DNA of 41,074 nt from NCBI GenBank assembly GCA_964384205.1, contig CAYLKS010000003.1:1-41074 (forward strand). The letters run 5' to 3'. Of this stretch, positions 25,166 to 34,143 are shown piece after piece. Every line of letters begins with the position of its first letter. Positions within the stretch are counted from its first letter, which is position 1. The DNA comes from CAYLKS01 sp964384205 [NCBI: uncultured bacterium] (lineage in GTDB: Bacteria > JAGOEH01). The position numbers were made by a program, and so were the translations under genes. The notes beneath the pieces were generated by a model, which saw nothing but the letters and a program-made list of their open reading frames with translations, made no database searches and had not been told where the DNA came from.

Positions 25166-26061
25166 TATGATTGAGCCATTATATATTTATCAACAATGGT
25201 AAGCAAATTCCCCAATTCCGGTTTTGTTAACTGAGCATCTGCGCCAACAGATTTACCTTTTTTAATAACATCAGGAGATATTAAAGAGGAATAAATTATA
25301 ACTGGAATATGAGAATATTCTTTATTAGTCTTTATTCGTTTACATAAAGTATAACCATCCAGTTCTGGCATTTCAATATCTGTTATCACTAAATCCACTT
25401 TAGTATCAGAATTAAATAAAACATTCAAAGCCTCTTTCCCATTAGAAGTATCTATAACATTATACCCGGCATCCGATAACTTCTTAACCATAATATCCTT
25501 GATAGTAGCGGAATCTTCAGCTATTAATAAAGTATATTTACTTCTATTAATGTCAAACTGAGTTTCAAAATCAGTAGCAGTTTCTAATGAAGAATAATTA
25601 TTTATTTCCATAACAATTTTTTCAAAATCAAGCATTAAAATAATTTTATCATCCAATTTTACAACTGAAGTGATATAAGCATTATGGCCAGCAAATGTCT
25701 TATCAGGAGGAATAACATTCTCCCAAGATAACCTATAGATTCTTGTAACAGAATCAACAATAAACCCCATCTTCTGAGCATTAAATTCAGTTATTATAAT
25801 TTTAGGCTTTTTTACATTACCAGATTCCTCAATATTTAAAAACTTCTTTAAATTAGCAATAGAGATAATTTCATTTCTAATATTAGTAACACCTTCCAAA
25901 CACGGATGTGTTTTAGGTACAGGGAAAATCTTTTCAGGTTTCTCAATAACCTCTCGGATTTTTGAAACATTAATTCCATAAAATTTATTTTCAATAATAA
26001 ATTCTATCAGTTCAAACTCATTAGTTCCTGTCTCTAATAAAATTCCTTCATTTTTTGCCAT
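25165..26061 (-). CDS. cheV: CheV-type chemotaxis coupling protein (CheW-receiver)
   Basis: The 298-residue cytoplasmic protein has an N-terminal CheW-like domain (residues ~15-155; FYGINVSKIREVI, GVTNIRNEIISIANLKKFL) joined to a receiver domain (~170-290; LLIAEDSATIK, phospho-acceptor Asp in VITDIEMPELDGY, IYSS, and Lys in LTKPEL). CheV couples receptors to CheA and adapts by phosphorylation. The ribosome site AAGGGGGA precedes the ATG. It lies 11 bp after thioredoxin and is fused by one base to the asmA-like gene; no other che gene is in the window. Motility is suggested but flagellar genes are not seen here. Confidence 0.93.
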   Translation of the reverse strand: MAKNEGILLETGTNEFELIEFIIENKFYGINVSKIREVIEKPEKIFPVPKTHPCLEGVTNIRNEIISIANLKKFLNIEESGNVKKPKIIITEFNAQKMGFIVDSVTRIYRLSWENVIPPDKTFAGHNAYITSVVKLDDKIILMLDFEKIVMEINNYSSLETATDFETQFDINRSKYTLLIAEDSATIKDIMVKKLSDAGYNVIDTSNGKEALNVLFNSDTKVDLVITDIEMPELDGYTLCKRIKTNKEYSHIPVIIYSSLISPDVIKKGKSVGADAQLTKPELGNLLTIVDKYIMAQS

Positions 26062-26072
26062 AATATCCCCCT

Positions 26073-26399
26073 TTATTTTAAAATATCATTTATTATATTC
26101 TCTAATTCACTGACTTTCTTAGCACCAATTTCTGTTCTTTTTAATTCCCCTTTATAATAAAATTGCATTGTCGGAATAGAGGCAATATTATATTTTTCTA
26201 TCAAATCCTTATTTTTATCTACATCTACTTTTGCTATTATTAATTTATCACTATATTTTCCATACAACTTTTTCAAAGAAAAACTTAACACTCCACAAGG
26301 CGCACACCAATCTGCCCAAAAATCTACTATTAAAATTTTATCTTTTGAATTATTTTTTATAAAGTCTTCAAAGTTATTTGAATTTAATTCAATAAACAT
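26073..26399 (-). CDS. Thioredoxin with a CAPC active site
   Basis: The 108-residue cytoplasmic thioredoxin has active site WCAPCG (Cys32 and Cys35) instead of the canonical WCGPC, plus the cis-Pro segment ASIPTMQFY and the usual DVDKN and FYYKGE blocks. The Ala in the dipeptide should shift the redox potential a little but such variants are known. It is the first gene of a six-gene unit down to 20177. The ribosome site GAGGAG precedes the ATG. Confidence 0.93.
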   Translation of the reverse strand: MFIELNSNNFEDFIKNNSKDKILIVDFWADWCAPCGVLSFSLKKLYGKYSDKLIIAKVDVDKNKDLIEKYNIASIPTMQFYYKGELKRTEIGAKKVSELENIINDILK

Positions 26400-26424
26400 A
26401 TAACTCCTCTTTATTAATTATTTT

Positions 26425-26453
26425 ATAATAAAAATAAAATAATAAAAATTCAA
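26425..26453 (-). promoter_or_regulatory. Candidate promoter of the thioredoxin-to-ackA-like unit
   Basis: Minus strand TTGAAT (26453-26448), 17-nt spacer, TATTAT (26430-26425), about 25 nt before the ATG. It is divergent from the promoter at 26475-26503. Confidence 0.6.
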
Positions 26454-26474
26454 GCAAAAAAAATAAAAAAAATA

Positions 26475-26503
26475 TTGATTTTTTCATATACTATTCTTAT
26501 GAT
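26475..26503 (+). promoter_or_regulatory. Candidate promoter of the receiver/DHp gene
   Basis: TTGATT (26475-26480), 17-nt spacer, TATGAT (26498-26503). The ATG follows at 26529 without a clear Shine-Dalgarno. Confidence 0.6.
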
Positions 26504-26528
26504 ATTAAAAATATAAAGGTTTATATTT

Positions 26529-27545
26529 ATGAAAAATAAAATAAAAATTTTAATATTCGATGAAGAACCTTCTAATATAGTTCTTATAAAAAATTTCTTG
26601 AAAGACCAACTTTTTATTTATAAAATATACTCTTTCTCAAATATTAACAATCTCATAGAAAATTTTTCTCAAATTAACCCAGATATATTATTTATTGATT
26701 ATACCCCCCAAACTAAAAATAATCCAAATTTTATAAACTTTCTATCATCTATTAAAAATAATCAAGATATAACAAAAATTTTTACTATATATTCTACTGA
26801 TCCAAAAACAATTGAAGAAATATTTGATATAGGTGCAAACGACTATATACTAAAACCTTACAATAGAATGGAAGTTATAAAAAAAATAGATAATCATAAA
26901 AATCAAATTCTATCTAGACAATTAAAATTAGAAGAAGAAAGACTAATTGCTGCCAAAAATACAAGCGGTGCTATTTTACATGAATTAAACCAGCCTATAA
27001 ATGTTATATATATGCTCACAGATCTATATATAGAAAAATATAAAAATAATGAAATTATTTCAAAAATAAGAAAAAATCTCAATAAAATTAATTATTTAAT
27101 GCAATCATTTCTTAATATCTCTAAATATAAAACTAAAAATTATCTTGAAGATACAAGCATACTCGATATAGACAATAGCAATGAATCAATACCAACTGAA
27201 GTAATAGCAAAAAATAAAAATTTTATCTTTCTTATAATAGATCCTAAAAATAGTGTTACCAAAATACTTGAACCTTTATTAAACTATAAAAATATCCCTT
27301 TCATACATTTTCAAAATACGTTAGATATAAACAAACCTTTCTTACATATTAAAAATATTTTTCTCCCTGTGATATATCAATACAATAAAGAAGAAATATT
27401 AAATTTTATAAAATATAATCACAACTTTAAATATATAATATTCGCTAATAATTTGACAAATGAAGAATTAAAATTATTAAAAAATTATAAGGTCGTCGAT
27501 TCAATTGATGTTCTTTACGATGTGATCTTCTATGAAAAATTTTAA
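26529..27545 (+). CDS. Receiver-DHp signalling protein lacking a kinase ATPase domain
   Basis: The 338-residue protein has three parts. Residues 1-120 are a receiver domain with the acidic pair Asp11/Glu12, acceptor Asp57 (FIDYTP), Ser89/Thr90 and Lys109 (LKPYN). Residues ~132-205 form a helical DHp-like hairpin whose H-box reads AILHELNQPINVIYML (His151), followed by the second helix INYLMQSFLNISKY. The last ~110 residues begin NFIFLIIDPKNSVTKILEPL and look like a second alpha/beta domain, perhaps a degenerate receiver with no acceptor Asp. None of the N, G1 or G2 boxes of a HATPase domain is present. It overlaps the next gene by 14 bp, so it is co-expressed with the DUF2254-like protein. 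It may be a phosphotransfer or scaffold protein. Confidence 0.75.
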   Translation: MKNKIKILIFDEEPSNIVLIKNFLKDQLFIYKIYSFSNINNLIENFSQINPDILFIDYTPQTKNNPNFINFLSSIKNNQDITKIFTIYSTDPKTIEEIFDIGANDYILKPYNRMEVIKKIDNHKNQILSRQLKLEEERLIAAKNTSGAILHELNQPINVIYMLTDLYIEKYKNNEIISKIRKNLNKINYLMQSFLNISKYKTKNYLEDTSILDIDNSNESIPTEVIAKNKNFIFLIIDPKNSVTKILEPLLNYKNIPFIHFQNTLDINKPFLHIKNIFLPVIYQYNKEEILNFIKYNHNFKYIIFANNLTNEELKLLKNYKVVDSIDVLYDVIFYEKF

Positions 27546-29145
27546 AAGACATCTAAAAATTTTTGCTATACCATTTTTTTTAATAGCTTCTTTTTCATTA
27601 TTTATAATAGTTAGCTCCTTTAGTTTAGATAAAATACTAAATAAAATTAATATAGAACATCTGCCTCTTCTAAGTAATAACAGTAACGAATTACTTAATG
27701 CTCTATCTTCAAGTAATGAAGTAATCATTGCTGTTCTTGCCTTACTTATAACAGTAGCAGCTATTATTGTTGAATTAGCAGCTACAAGATACAGCAGCAG
27801 GATTATTGATCTATTTATAGAAGACAAATTTAATCTTACAATTCTTACATATTTCATTATTCTAAATATTCATTCTTTATGGATATATTACTTTGCTGGT
27901 AATAGCCTGAATATACCATATTCTGCTTTAATTAATACTGTTCTCCTAACAATTGGATTTATATTAGTTATGCCATATTTTGCATACCTATTTCAATTTC
28001 TAAAACCTGATAATGTTATAAGTAAAATAAAAGAAAATATACTCAAAAACCTTTCCCAGGCCAAAAGCACTAATATAAAAAAAAGAAAATTAAAAACTCT
28101 AAAAAACGATATTAGTCTGGCTATAGAACAAATTAGTGATATTGCATTAAAATCTATAGAAAATAAAGATAGTTCAATCGGAATCAAAGCTATACTTACT
28201 CTGAAAGAAATTGCCACAAATTTTTTAGAAATAAAAGATAATATAATCGATAGTTTCTTTAAAATTGAAACCTATGAATATGATCAACCAGATTACGTTA
28301 CACTTTCAGACAAAGTTAGAACTAAAATTTATCATCAACATATTACGTTTGAAAATAAAATTTTAAAACATTATGCCTTAATTTTTTCCCATTCTGTAAA
28401 TAATATAAGAGATTTTACAAATATGATAGCAATGAGTACCAGAGCAATAGGAATAAAGGCCATTCAAATAAAAGATATAAATGTAATAAATTTAATTATA
28501 AAATATTTTAATACCTACCTGAGAACTTCTTTGAATCATAAAGACATTCGCACAGCTTATAATCTACTTTATCAATATAAACTATTTACAATTGCTGTCC
28601 TCAATTCAGAATACTCTAATATAGTTGCCAATATTGTAACATATTTCAAATATTATGGATTGCTATTTTATCAGCAAAAATTAGGTTTTATACTAGAAAC
28701 TGTTGCACATGATATATGCGATATATGTATAGAAGCCCGAAAAGCTAATTGGGACAATTTTGAAGATATATTAGCAATATTTTTAACTGTGGATCAACCA
28801 TCTGAAGAAGGTCTTGAAGAAGATAAATCTTTAAGGGGTGTACGAAAAGCTCAAATTAAATTAGCAGTATATCTTTTATATATAAACGATATAGCAAGTA
28901 CAAAAATAATTGTATATGATATGATAGAAGAACCCCTAAAAAGAATAGAATCTATTTGTAATGAATTAATGAGAACAAAAGAAGAATTTTGGGAAATAAT
29001 TGATAGAGGGAGTAATTTCGATTATATACCTGAAGAATGGAAAAATCAAATTCCAAAATTCATCCAGATATTTAAAGAATTTGAAAAAAGTCAATTAAAA
29101 AAAGCTATAATCAAGAAAAAAAATAATAACTCTAATCCAAAATAG
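27532..29145 (+). CDS. DUF2254-like predicted membrane protein
   Basis: The 537-residue protein has four membrane helices in the first third (about 10-30, 63-83, 103-120, 132-155). The block VAAIIVELAATRYSSRIIDLFI resembles the conserved region of DUF2254 membrane proteins. A long cytoplasmic helical part follows (residues ~160-530), rich in charged residues. The molecular function of the family is not established. It overlaps the upstream receiver/DHp gene by 14 bp, suggesting that the latter regulates it or signals from it. It overlaps the convergent ABC-F gene by 14 bp. The family assignment rests on pattern memory and is moderate. Confidence 0.65.
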   Translation: MKNFKRHLKIFAIPFFLIASFSLFIIVSSFSLDKILNKINIEHLPLLSNNSNELLNALSSSNEVIIAVLALLITVAAIIVELAATRYSSRIIDLFIEDKFNLTILTYFIILNIHSLWIYYFAGNSLNIPYSALINTVLLTIGFILVMPYFAYLFQFLKPDNVISKIKENILKNLSQAKSTNIKKRKLKTLKNDISLAIEQISDIALKSIENKDSSIGIKAILTLKEIATNFLEIKDNIIDSFFKIETYEYDQPDYVTLSDKVRTKIYHQHITFENKILKHYALIFSHSVNNIRDFTNMIAMSTRAIGIKAIQIKDINVINLIIKYFNTYLRTSLNHKDIRTAYNLLYQYKLFTIAVLNSEYSNIVANIVTYFKYYGLLFYQQKLGFILETVAHDICDICIEARKANWDNFEDILAIFLTVDQPSEEGLEEDKSLRGVRKAQIKLAVYLLYINDIASTKIIVYDMIEEPLKRIESICNELMRTKEEFWEIIDRGSNFDYIPEEWKNQIPKFIQIFKEFEKSQLKKAIIKKKNNNSNPK

Positions 29146-31096
29146 ATAATAATCTTTCTAAAGAATGTTGTAATTTATCCCATTCATTATAATATTCTTC
29201 TAATTCTGGTTTCAGCTTTTTATATTCTTTATTAAGTGCGGCCGCCTTATCTGGATCGCTATAAATTTCAGCAGAATATAATTGAGATTCTATATCTTTT
29301 AATCTATTTTCCAAATATTCTATTTTTTCTTCACATTCTTTTATTTTTTTTGTTAACTTTTTTCTCTCGCCAGAAATCATTTGCCTAATTTGTGCTCTCT
29401 CTCTTCGTAATTCTTTTTTATAATTTTTATTATTATCTTTTGATTTTACCTTTGTTAAAGAACCTTTTTCTCCTGCTGACAACCTGTTATTAATATAAAA
29501 AATAAAATCATCATAATTCCCCGGATAATATATCATCTTTTTATTCTCAAGGTAAAAAATCTTTTCTGCAAATTTTTTTATAAAATAACGATCATGAGTT
29601 ACTAATAATATAGTCCCGGGGAAATTTATAAGTGCATTTAATAAAGCCTCTTTTGAAGGTATATCAAGGTAATTCGTAGGTTCATCAAGAACTAAAAAAT
29701 TTGCATCTTTTAAAAACATTTTAGCAAAAACTAATCTTGTTTTCTCTCCACCACTTAATACACTCACTTTTTTATTAACACTATCTCCTGAAAATAAAAA
29801 AGCACCTAATATAGCTCTGATATATGGCACTCTATCTACACTTGCTCCTTCATATAATTCTTCATAAACAGTATTATTTAAATTCAATCTTTTATTACTA
29901 TCCTGCGAAAAATAAGCAATTTTAACATTATGACCTAATTTGATAACTCCTTCTGAAGGCTCTTCTTCCCCACAAATTAAGCGTGTTAATGTAGATTTCC
30001 CGTGCCCATTTGGACCTGATAAGACTATTTTATCTCCAGCTAATATTTCAAAAGATAATCCCGAAAAAATTAATTTATCTCCGTAAAACTTAGAAACATT
30101 CTCTACTTCCAAAACTTTAGAACCACTTTTTTCAAAATCAGGCAATTTAAACTTTATCTTACTATCAAATGAATCTTTAACTAATTCCGGCTTTTCCTCC
30201 TGCAACTTTTCTAATAACTTAATTTTACTTTGCACATTAGCAGCATGCCTTGCTTTTGCTCTAAATTTATTTATATGATTTAAAAGCTCCTGCTCTTTTT
30301 TATTAATATTTTTTATTTTTTTTTCAAGAGTATTCTCATATTCTTTCCATTTAACTAAAAAATCATCATATCCACCCTGAAATTTATAAACCCTACCAAA
30401 ATTCAAATACCAGATTTCGTTCACAATATTATTTAAAAAATCTCTATCATGAGAAATAATAATTAAAGCACCTTCATATTCTTTTAAATAATTTTCAAGC
30501 CAAATAATACTATTTATATCAAGATGATTAGTAGGCTCATCCAATAATAACAAGTCACCCGGATTAACCAATAATTTCGCCAAAAAAAGACGAGTCTGCC
30601 AACCACCAGAAAATTGATGAATTTTTTTCTTAAAATCTTCCTCTGAAAACCCCAATCCTTTTAAAACTTTATATACAATAGTATCTTGCGCATAATAATT
30701 ATGAATCTCAAGATAAGATTGAATATATCCCATTCTATTTAGTCGCTTTGTTATCTCTTCCTCATCTTTTAAAATACCAATTTCCTTCATGATTAAATCC
30801 AACTCTTCTTTTAACAAATTTAACTCATCAAAAGCATGCCGAATAAAATCAATTATATTTTCATTAGAATTTAGTATCTGCTCCTGCGGTAAATAAGAAA
30901 TCCTTATACTTTTATCAAATGTTATACTACCACTATCAGGCTTTATCTGTCCTGATATTAATCGAAAAAAAGTAGTCTTACCTGCTCCATTTTTACCAAT
31001 TAATCCAATTCTATCATTATTATTTATTTGAACATTCAAATTATCAAAAATATTTTGACTACCAAATGCCAAATTAACATTATAAACTGAAATCAT
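29132..31096 (-). CDS. ABC-F family ATPase (translation factor/ribosome-associated type)
   Basis: The 654-residue soluble protein contains two ABC domains. Domain 1 has Walker A GLIGKNGAGKTT, signature FSGGWQTRL and Walker B LLLLDEPTNHLD. Domain 2 has GPNGHGKST, LSGGEKTRL and FLVLDEPTNYLD. A linker helix lies between (~240-310) and a charged coiled coil occupies ~565-650. There are no membrane helices, so it is not a transporter. ABC-F proteins act on the ribosome E-site; the C-terminal coiled coil is Uup/YdiF-like. Resistance function cannot be claimed. The start ATG has only a weak GGGA site; a possible promoter (TTGTTT, 17 nt, TATATT) lies in the 267-bp gap upstream. Confidence 0.94.
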   Translation of the reverse strand: MISVYNVNLAFGSQNIFDNLNVQINNNDRIGLIGKNGAGKTTFFRLISGQIKPDSGSITFDKSIRISYLPQEQILNSNENIIDFIRHAFDELNLLKEELDLIMKEIGILKDEEEITKRLNRMGYIQSYLEIHNYYAQDTIVYKVLKGLGFSEEDFKKKIHQFSGGWQTRLFLAKLLVNPGDLLLLDEPTNHLDINSIIWLENYLKEYEGALIIISHDRDFLNNIVNEIWYLNFGRVYKFQGGYDDFLVKWKEYENTLEKKIKNINKKEQELLNHINKFRAKARHAANVQSKIKLLEKLQEEKPELVKDSFDSKIKFKLPDFEKSGSKVLEVENVSKFYGDKLIFSGLSFEILAGDKIVLSGPNGHGKSTLTRLICGEEEPSEGVIKLGHNVKIAYFSQDSNKRLNLNNTVYEELYEGASVDRVPYIRAILGAFLFSGDSVNKKVSVLSGGEKTRLVFAKMFLKDANFLVLDEPTNYLDIPSKEALLNALINFPGTILLVTHDRYFIKKFAEKIFYLENKKMIYYPGNYDDFIFYINNRLSAGEKGSLTKVKSKDNNKNYKKELRRERAQIRQMISGERKKLTKKIKECEEKIEYLENRLKDIESQLYSAEIYSDPDKAAALNKEYKKLKPELEEYYNEWDKLQHSLERLLSILD

Positions 31097-31357
31097 AATC
31101 TAATTCCCATAAAAAAATTAAATTCACCGCTAAATATATACCAATTCGTAATTAAAAACAAGCAAAAAATCTTATTTCAAATAGATGATAAATATCCTAC
31201 GAATGTATCTTATCTGAAAATAAAATCTCTCATTGCTAAGCTGCTGATTTTACAAAAAATCTTTTATCTATTAAAAATAGAACTATTCCCTATCTATCCA
31301 CATAAATTATCAATCTGACCCGGGGAAAACTCCTACTAAAACCCTCTTCCCAAATAA

Positions 31358-31378
31358 AACAAACTAAATAAGTTTGTT
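31358..31378 (-). terminator. Possible weak terminator at the end of the sfsA-DUF123 gene
   Basis: An 8-bp inverted repeat AACAAACT/AGTTTGTT includes the stop codon (31366-31364) and is followed on the minus strand by TTTATTT. The stem is AT-rich, so it is weak. Confidence 0.35.
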
Positions 31379-32518
31379 CTCCAATAAATTAATCCTAAAA
31401 TTTAATAAAATATCTTGAAAATCTTTTTTAAAAACTGGATTATCAACAAAACCAAACAAATGTGAAAAATCATTTCTACAATCCGAAGAACCAAAACCTT
31501 CAATAGACCAATCGGAAATCGCTTGAATCTCATGTGATAATTCTGATTCCAAATTATCACTATTTCTAATATGAAATATCTTTTCTACTTTACAATGCTC
31601 CCTAAAATAATCAATATGCCAAAACTTTTTCTTTCTAATCCTCAAATGCCTGTTAGTCCGTGCTGTCAAATTATTCATTGCAGAACCTACATAAATATAA
31701 TAACCTTTGCTAAATTTTATATAGCCCAATTTCCCAATTTTAATATTTTTATCTTTTTCCAGATGCAAAAGTAATAAATAAACTCCTTTATCTATAACAG
31801 CTTTCTTCAAATAATCAAGAGGTATTTTAACAGGCTTTGCATTTAAACAAAATTGAAGCTTTTCATTCCAGTAAATAGAATATGCCAAAATATTGATCCC
31901 CTCAAATGTCTTCAAAAACACATTTGCAAATTCGAAATCTGTATGAAAATCAGGTAAAAAATACTCAATATCATACTTATTAATAATAAAAAGCACATAT
32001 GTTTCATAATTTGTATTTTTATTTAAATAATATAATTCCTCTAAATGCCTTGCCCCTCTTTTTGTAATAGCATCTGGAAACATGGCTATTTTTTTACCAA
32101 ATAAAGTACATGACTTAACTTCCAACAAAATTTTCTTACCTTCTTTCTCAAGCAAAAAATCAAATCTGCTATTACCAACAGTAACTTCTCTCTTCAAAAT
32201 TTTAGCTCCCACTAATTCATTTATAGAATTATTAACAATCAATATTTCTGCTACTTTATTATTCAATATTGTATGTAATGAAACGATAACATCATCTTTT
32301 CTAACAGCCACAGCAATATATCGATATTTAGATGTTTTATTTTTTGAATACATTAAATAAATATCAACACCTTTTAGCAACAATTCCTGCAACCTTCCAG
32401 GATTAGGCATATATGCAAATAATCTATTTTTATCAAAAGTACATTCTAAAACAAATCTATTAATCCTTCTTACAAATTTAGCAATAATAAAATCATCAAA
32501 GATACTAATGAACTCCAT
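31364..32518 (-). CDS. SfsA nuclease-like protein fused to a DUF123 (GIY-YIG-like) domain
   Basis: The 384-residue protein combines two families. Residues ~1-235 match SfsA: MPNPGRLQELL, VTVGNSRFDFLLE, LLEVKSCTLF, FPDAITKRGARHLEEL, FADF-like FLPDFHTDFEFANVF. The E-V-K segment belongs to a nuclease fold. Residues ~248-375 match DUF123: GVYLLLLHLE, GYYIYVGSAMNNLTARTNRH, WHIDYFREHC, and GFGSSDCRNDFSHLFGF, which relates it to GIY-YIG endonucleases. SfsA has been described as sugar fermentation stimulation protein and later as a DNA/RNA-binding nuclease. The start overlaps the GT9 gene by 14 bp. The target is unknown. Confidence 0.88.
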   Translation of the reverse strand: MEFISIFDDFIIAKFVRRINRFVLECTFDKNRLFAYMPNPGRLQELLLKGVDIYLMYSKNKTSKYRYIAVAVRKDDVIVSLHTILNNKVAEILIVNNSINELVGAKILKREVTVGNSRFDFLLEKEGKKILLEVKSCTLFGKKIAMFPDAITKRGARHLEELYYLNKNTNYETYVLFIINKYDIEYFLPDFHTDFEFANVFLKTFEGINILAYSIYWNEKLQFCLNAKPVKIPLDYLKKAVIDKGVYLLLLHLEKDKNIKIGKLGYIKFSKGYYIYVGSAMNNLTARTNRHLRIRKKKFWHIDYFREHCKVEKIFHIRNSDNLESELSHEIQAISDWSIEGFGSSDCRNDFSHLFGFVDNPVFKKDFQDILLNFRINLLENKLI

Positions 32519-33488
32519 AATAATCCTGTAAAATCTTTATCACTTTATCAAAAACCATCTCAGGTAATAATTTTTTCATACAATTAAAATGTTTTTTAGG
32601 ACAACTACTCTGCCCATGCAATGTACAAGGAGAACACTTTTCGTTTATAGTCAAAAAATTATTTTCTTTTATATCAGAGACAAAACCTAATGACGGATGA
32701 GTGGCGCCAAATAATGAAATAGTAGGAATTCCAAATGAATAAGATATATGGGAAGCTCCTGAATCCATAGTAATCATTAAATTTTGCTTTTGGATCTCCT
32801 CAAAAAGTTCTTTTAAACTATTACCAGTAAATTTATAATTTATCTGATCTCCAAAAATATTTTTCAGTTCTTTAATTATAAATTCTTCTTTATTACTATA
32901 AATAACAGAAATAAAAAAATCTTTCTCTATGAGAAGATTAATTAAACTAACTAAATTTTCAATATTCCACATTTTTGTTAAATTACTTGCTCCGGGATGA
33001 ATTCCAATTTTTATAACATTTTTATCCAACTCGAAAGGAATATTTCTTTTTAATTCTAATTTTGGATAATCAATATTTTCATAATCCCTAAAAACAGAAA
33101 AATATTGCTGATATACATAAAAATCCACCTTCTTTTTATGAAACATAATTTTATACTTTCGATATAAATGTTTTTTCTTATATGAATAAATTTTTTGCTT
33201 TACAAAAAATTTAAGTAAATTTGTCCTTAAATTATTATGTATATCAAAAATATAATCAAATTTATTATTATCTATAAATTTCGCAAGCTCTCTTAGTGAA
33301 CAGAAATCTTCCAAAAAAAGAAGCTCTAAATCAACAGGAAAAAATTGAAAAATATCTTTATAGAGCTTTTTTGTTAGAAAAAAAAATCTATAATCAGGAA
33401 ATTTTTTTTTTATAAATTTAATAAAAGAAGAAGATAATACAATATCGCCTAATGAACTAAATCTAATTACAAGAATTTTATTCTTCAT
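32505..33488 (-). CDS. Heptosyltransferase-family (GT9) glycosyltransferase, second copy
   Basis: The 327-residue GT-B enzyme has N-terminal ILVIRFSSLGDIVLSSSFI, IGIHPGASNLTKMWNIENL, LMITMDSGASHISYSFGIPT and LFGATHP, all typical of LPS heptosyltransferases. Its C-terminus repeats the Cys/His cluster seen in the GT9 protein at 21382-22401: CSPCTLHGQSSCPKKHFNCM. Overlaps with sfsA-DUF123 (14 bp) and upp (11 bp) place it in the asparaginase unit, away from the other LPS genes. It probably adds a second core sugar. Confidence 0.9.
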   Translation of the reverse strand: MKNKILVIRFSSLGDIVLSSSFIKFIKKKFPDYRFFFLTKKLYKDIFQFFPVDLELLFLEDFCSLRELAKFIDNNKFDYIFDIHNNLRTNLLKFFVKQKIYSYKKKHLYRKYKIMFHKKKVDFYVYQQYFSVFRDYENIDYPKLELKRNIPFELDKNVIKIGIHPGASNLTKMWNIENLVSLINLLIEKDFFISVIYSNKEEFIIKELKNIFGDQINYKFTGNSLKELFEEIQKQNLMITMDSGASHISYSFGIPTISLFGATHPSLGFVSDIKENNFLTINEKCSPCTLHGQSSCPKKHFNCMKKLLPEMVFDKVIKILQDYYGVH

Positions 33489-34131
33489 CTAATGTGCCAA
33501 AAATTCTATCACCAGCATCACCAAGTCCAGGCACAATATAGCCTTTATCATTTAATCTTTCATCGAGAGCAGCAGCAAAAACAGGAACCTCTGGAAATTT
33601 GCTATGAATAGCATTAATTCCCTCAGGAGCAACAATTATAGCAATAACTTTGATATTTTTAGCACCCATTGAATAAAGAATATCCAAAACTTTAACAATT
33701 GAACCACCAGTTGCAACCATTGGGTCAATAACTAAAAATCTCCTCCCGCTCACATTAGGAGAAATTTTCATATAATACTGCACAGGCTCTAATGTTTTTT
33801 CATTTCTATAAATACCAATATGCTCTACTTTAGCATTTGGTAACATTTTCCACACACCTTCCACCATACCAAGTCCAGCCCTCAAAATTGGCACAATAGT
33901 AATTTTTTTCTCATCAACAAAATGAGCTTCAGATTCTGCAATAGGTGTATCAATCTTTTGAGAATATATAGGAATATCCCTTGTAGCCTCATAAGTTTCA
34001 ATTATTGCTAATTCCTCAACAAGTTCTTTAAAAACCTTTTTATTTGTTGTTTTAAGTCGTAATTTTGATAACTTATGTTTTACCAAAGGATGTTCAATTA
34101 TAAACAAATTTTTTTGAACTTCTTTGAACAT
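33478..34131 (-). CDS. upp: Uracil phosphoribosyltransferase
   Basis: The 217-residue cytoplasmic enzyme converts uracil and PRPP to UMP in pyrimidine salvage. Features: HPLVKHKLSKLR near the N-terminus, PILRAGLGMVEG, the PRPP-binding VIDPMVATGGSIVK, and the uracil-binding C-terminus PGLGDAGDRIFGT. The length is close to the usual 208-212. It follows asparaginase by 12 bp and overlaps the GT9 gene. No pyrimidine-specific attenuator is visible. Confidence 0.97.
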   Translation of the reverse strand: MFKEVQKNLFIIEHPLVKHKLSKLRLKTTNKKVFKELVEELAIIETYEATRDIPIYSQKIDTPIAESEAHFVDEKKITIVPILRAGLGMVEGVWKMLPNAKVEHIGIYRNEKTLEPVQYYMKISPNVSGRRFLVIDPMVATGGSIVKVLDILYSMGAKNIKVIAIIVAPEGINAIHSKFPEVPVFAAALDERLNDKGYIVPGLGDAGDRIFGTLDEE

Positions 34132-34143
34132 ATAATCTCCATT

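Noticed and set aside
27501-27857. 118-codon minus-strand frame
   Set aside because: It is antisense to the start of the DUF2254-like gene, which has membrane helices and a family pattern; no ribosome site was found.
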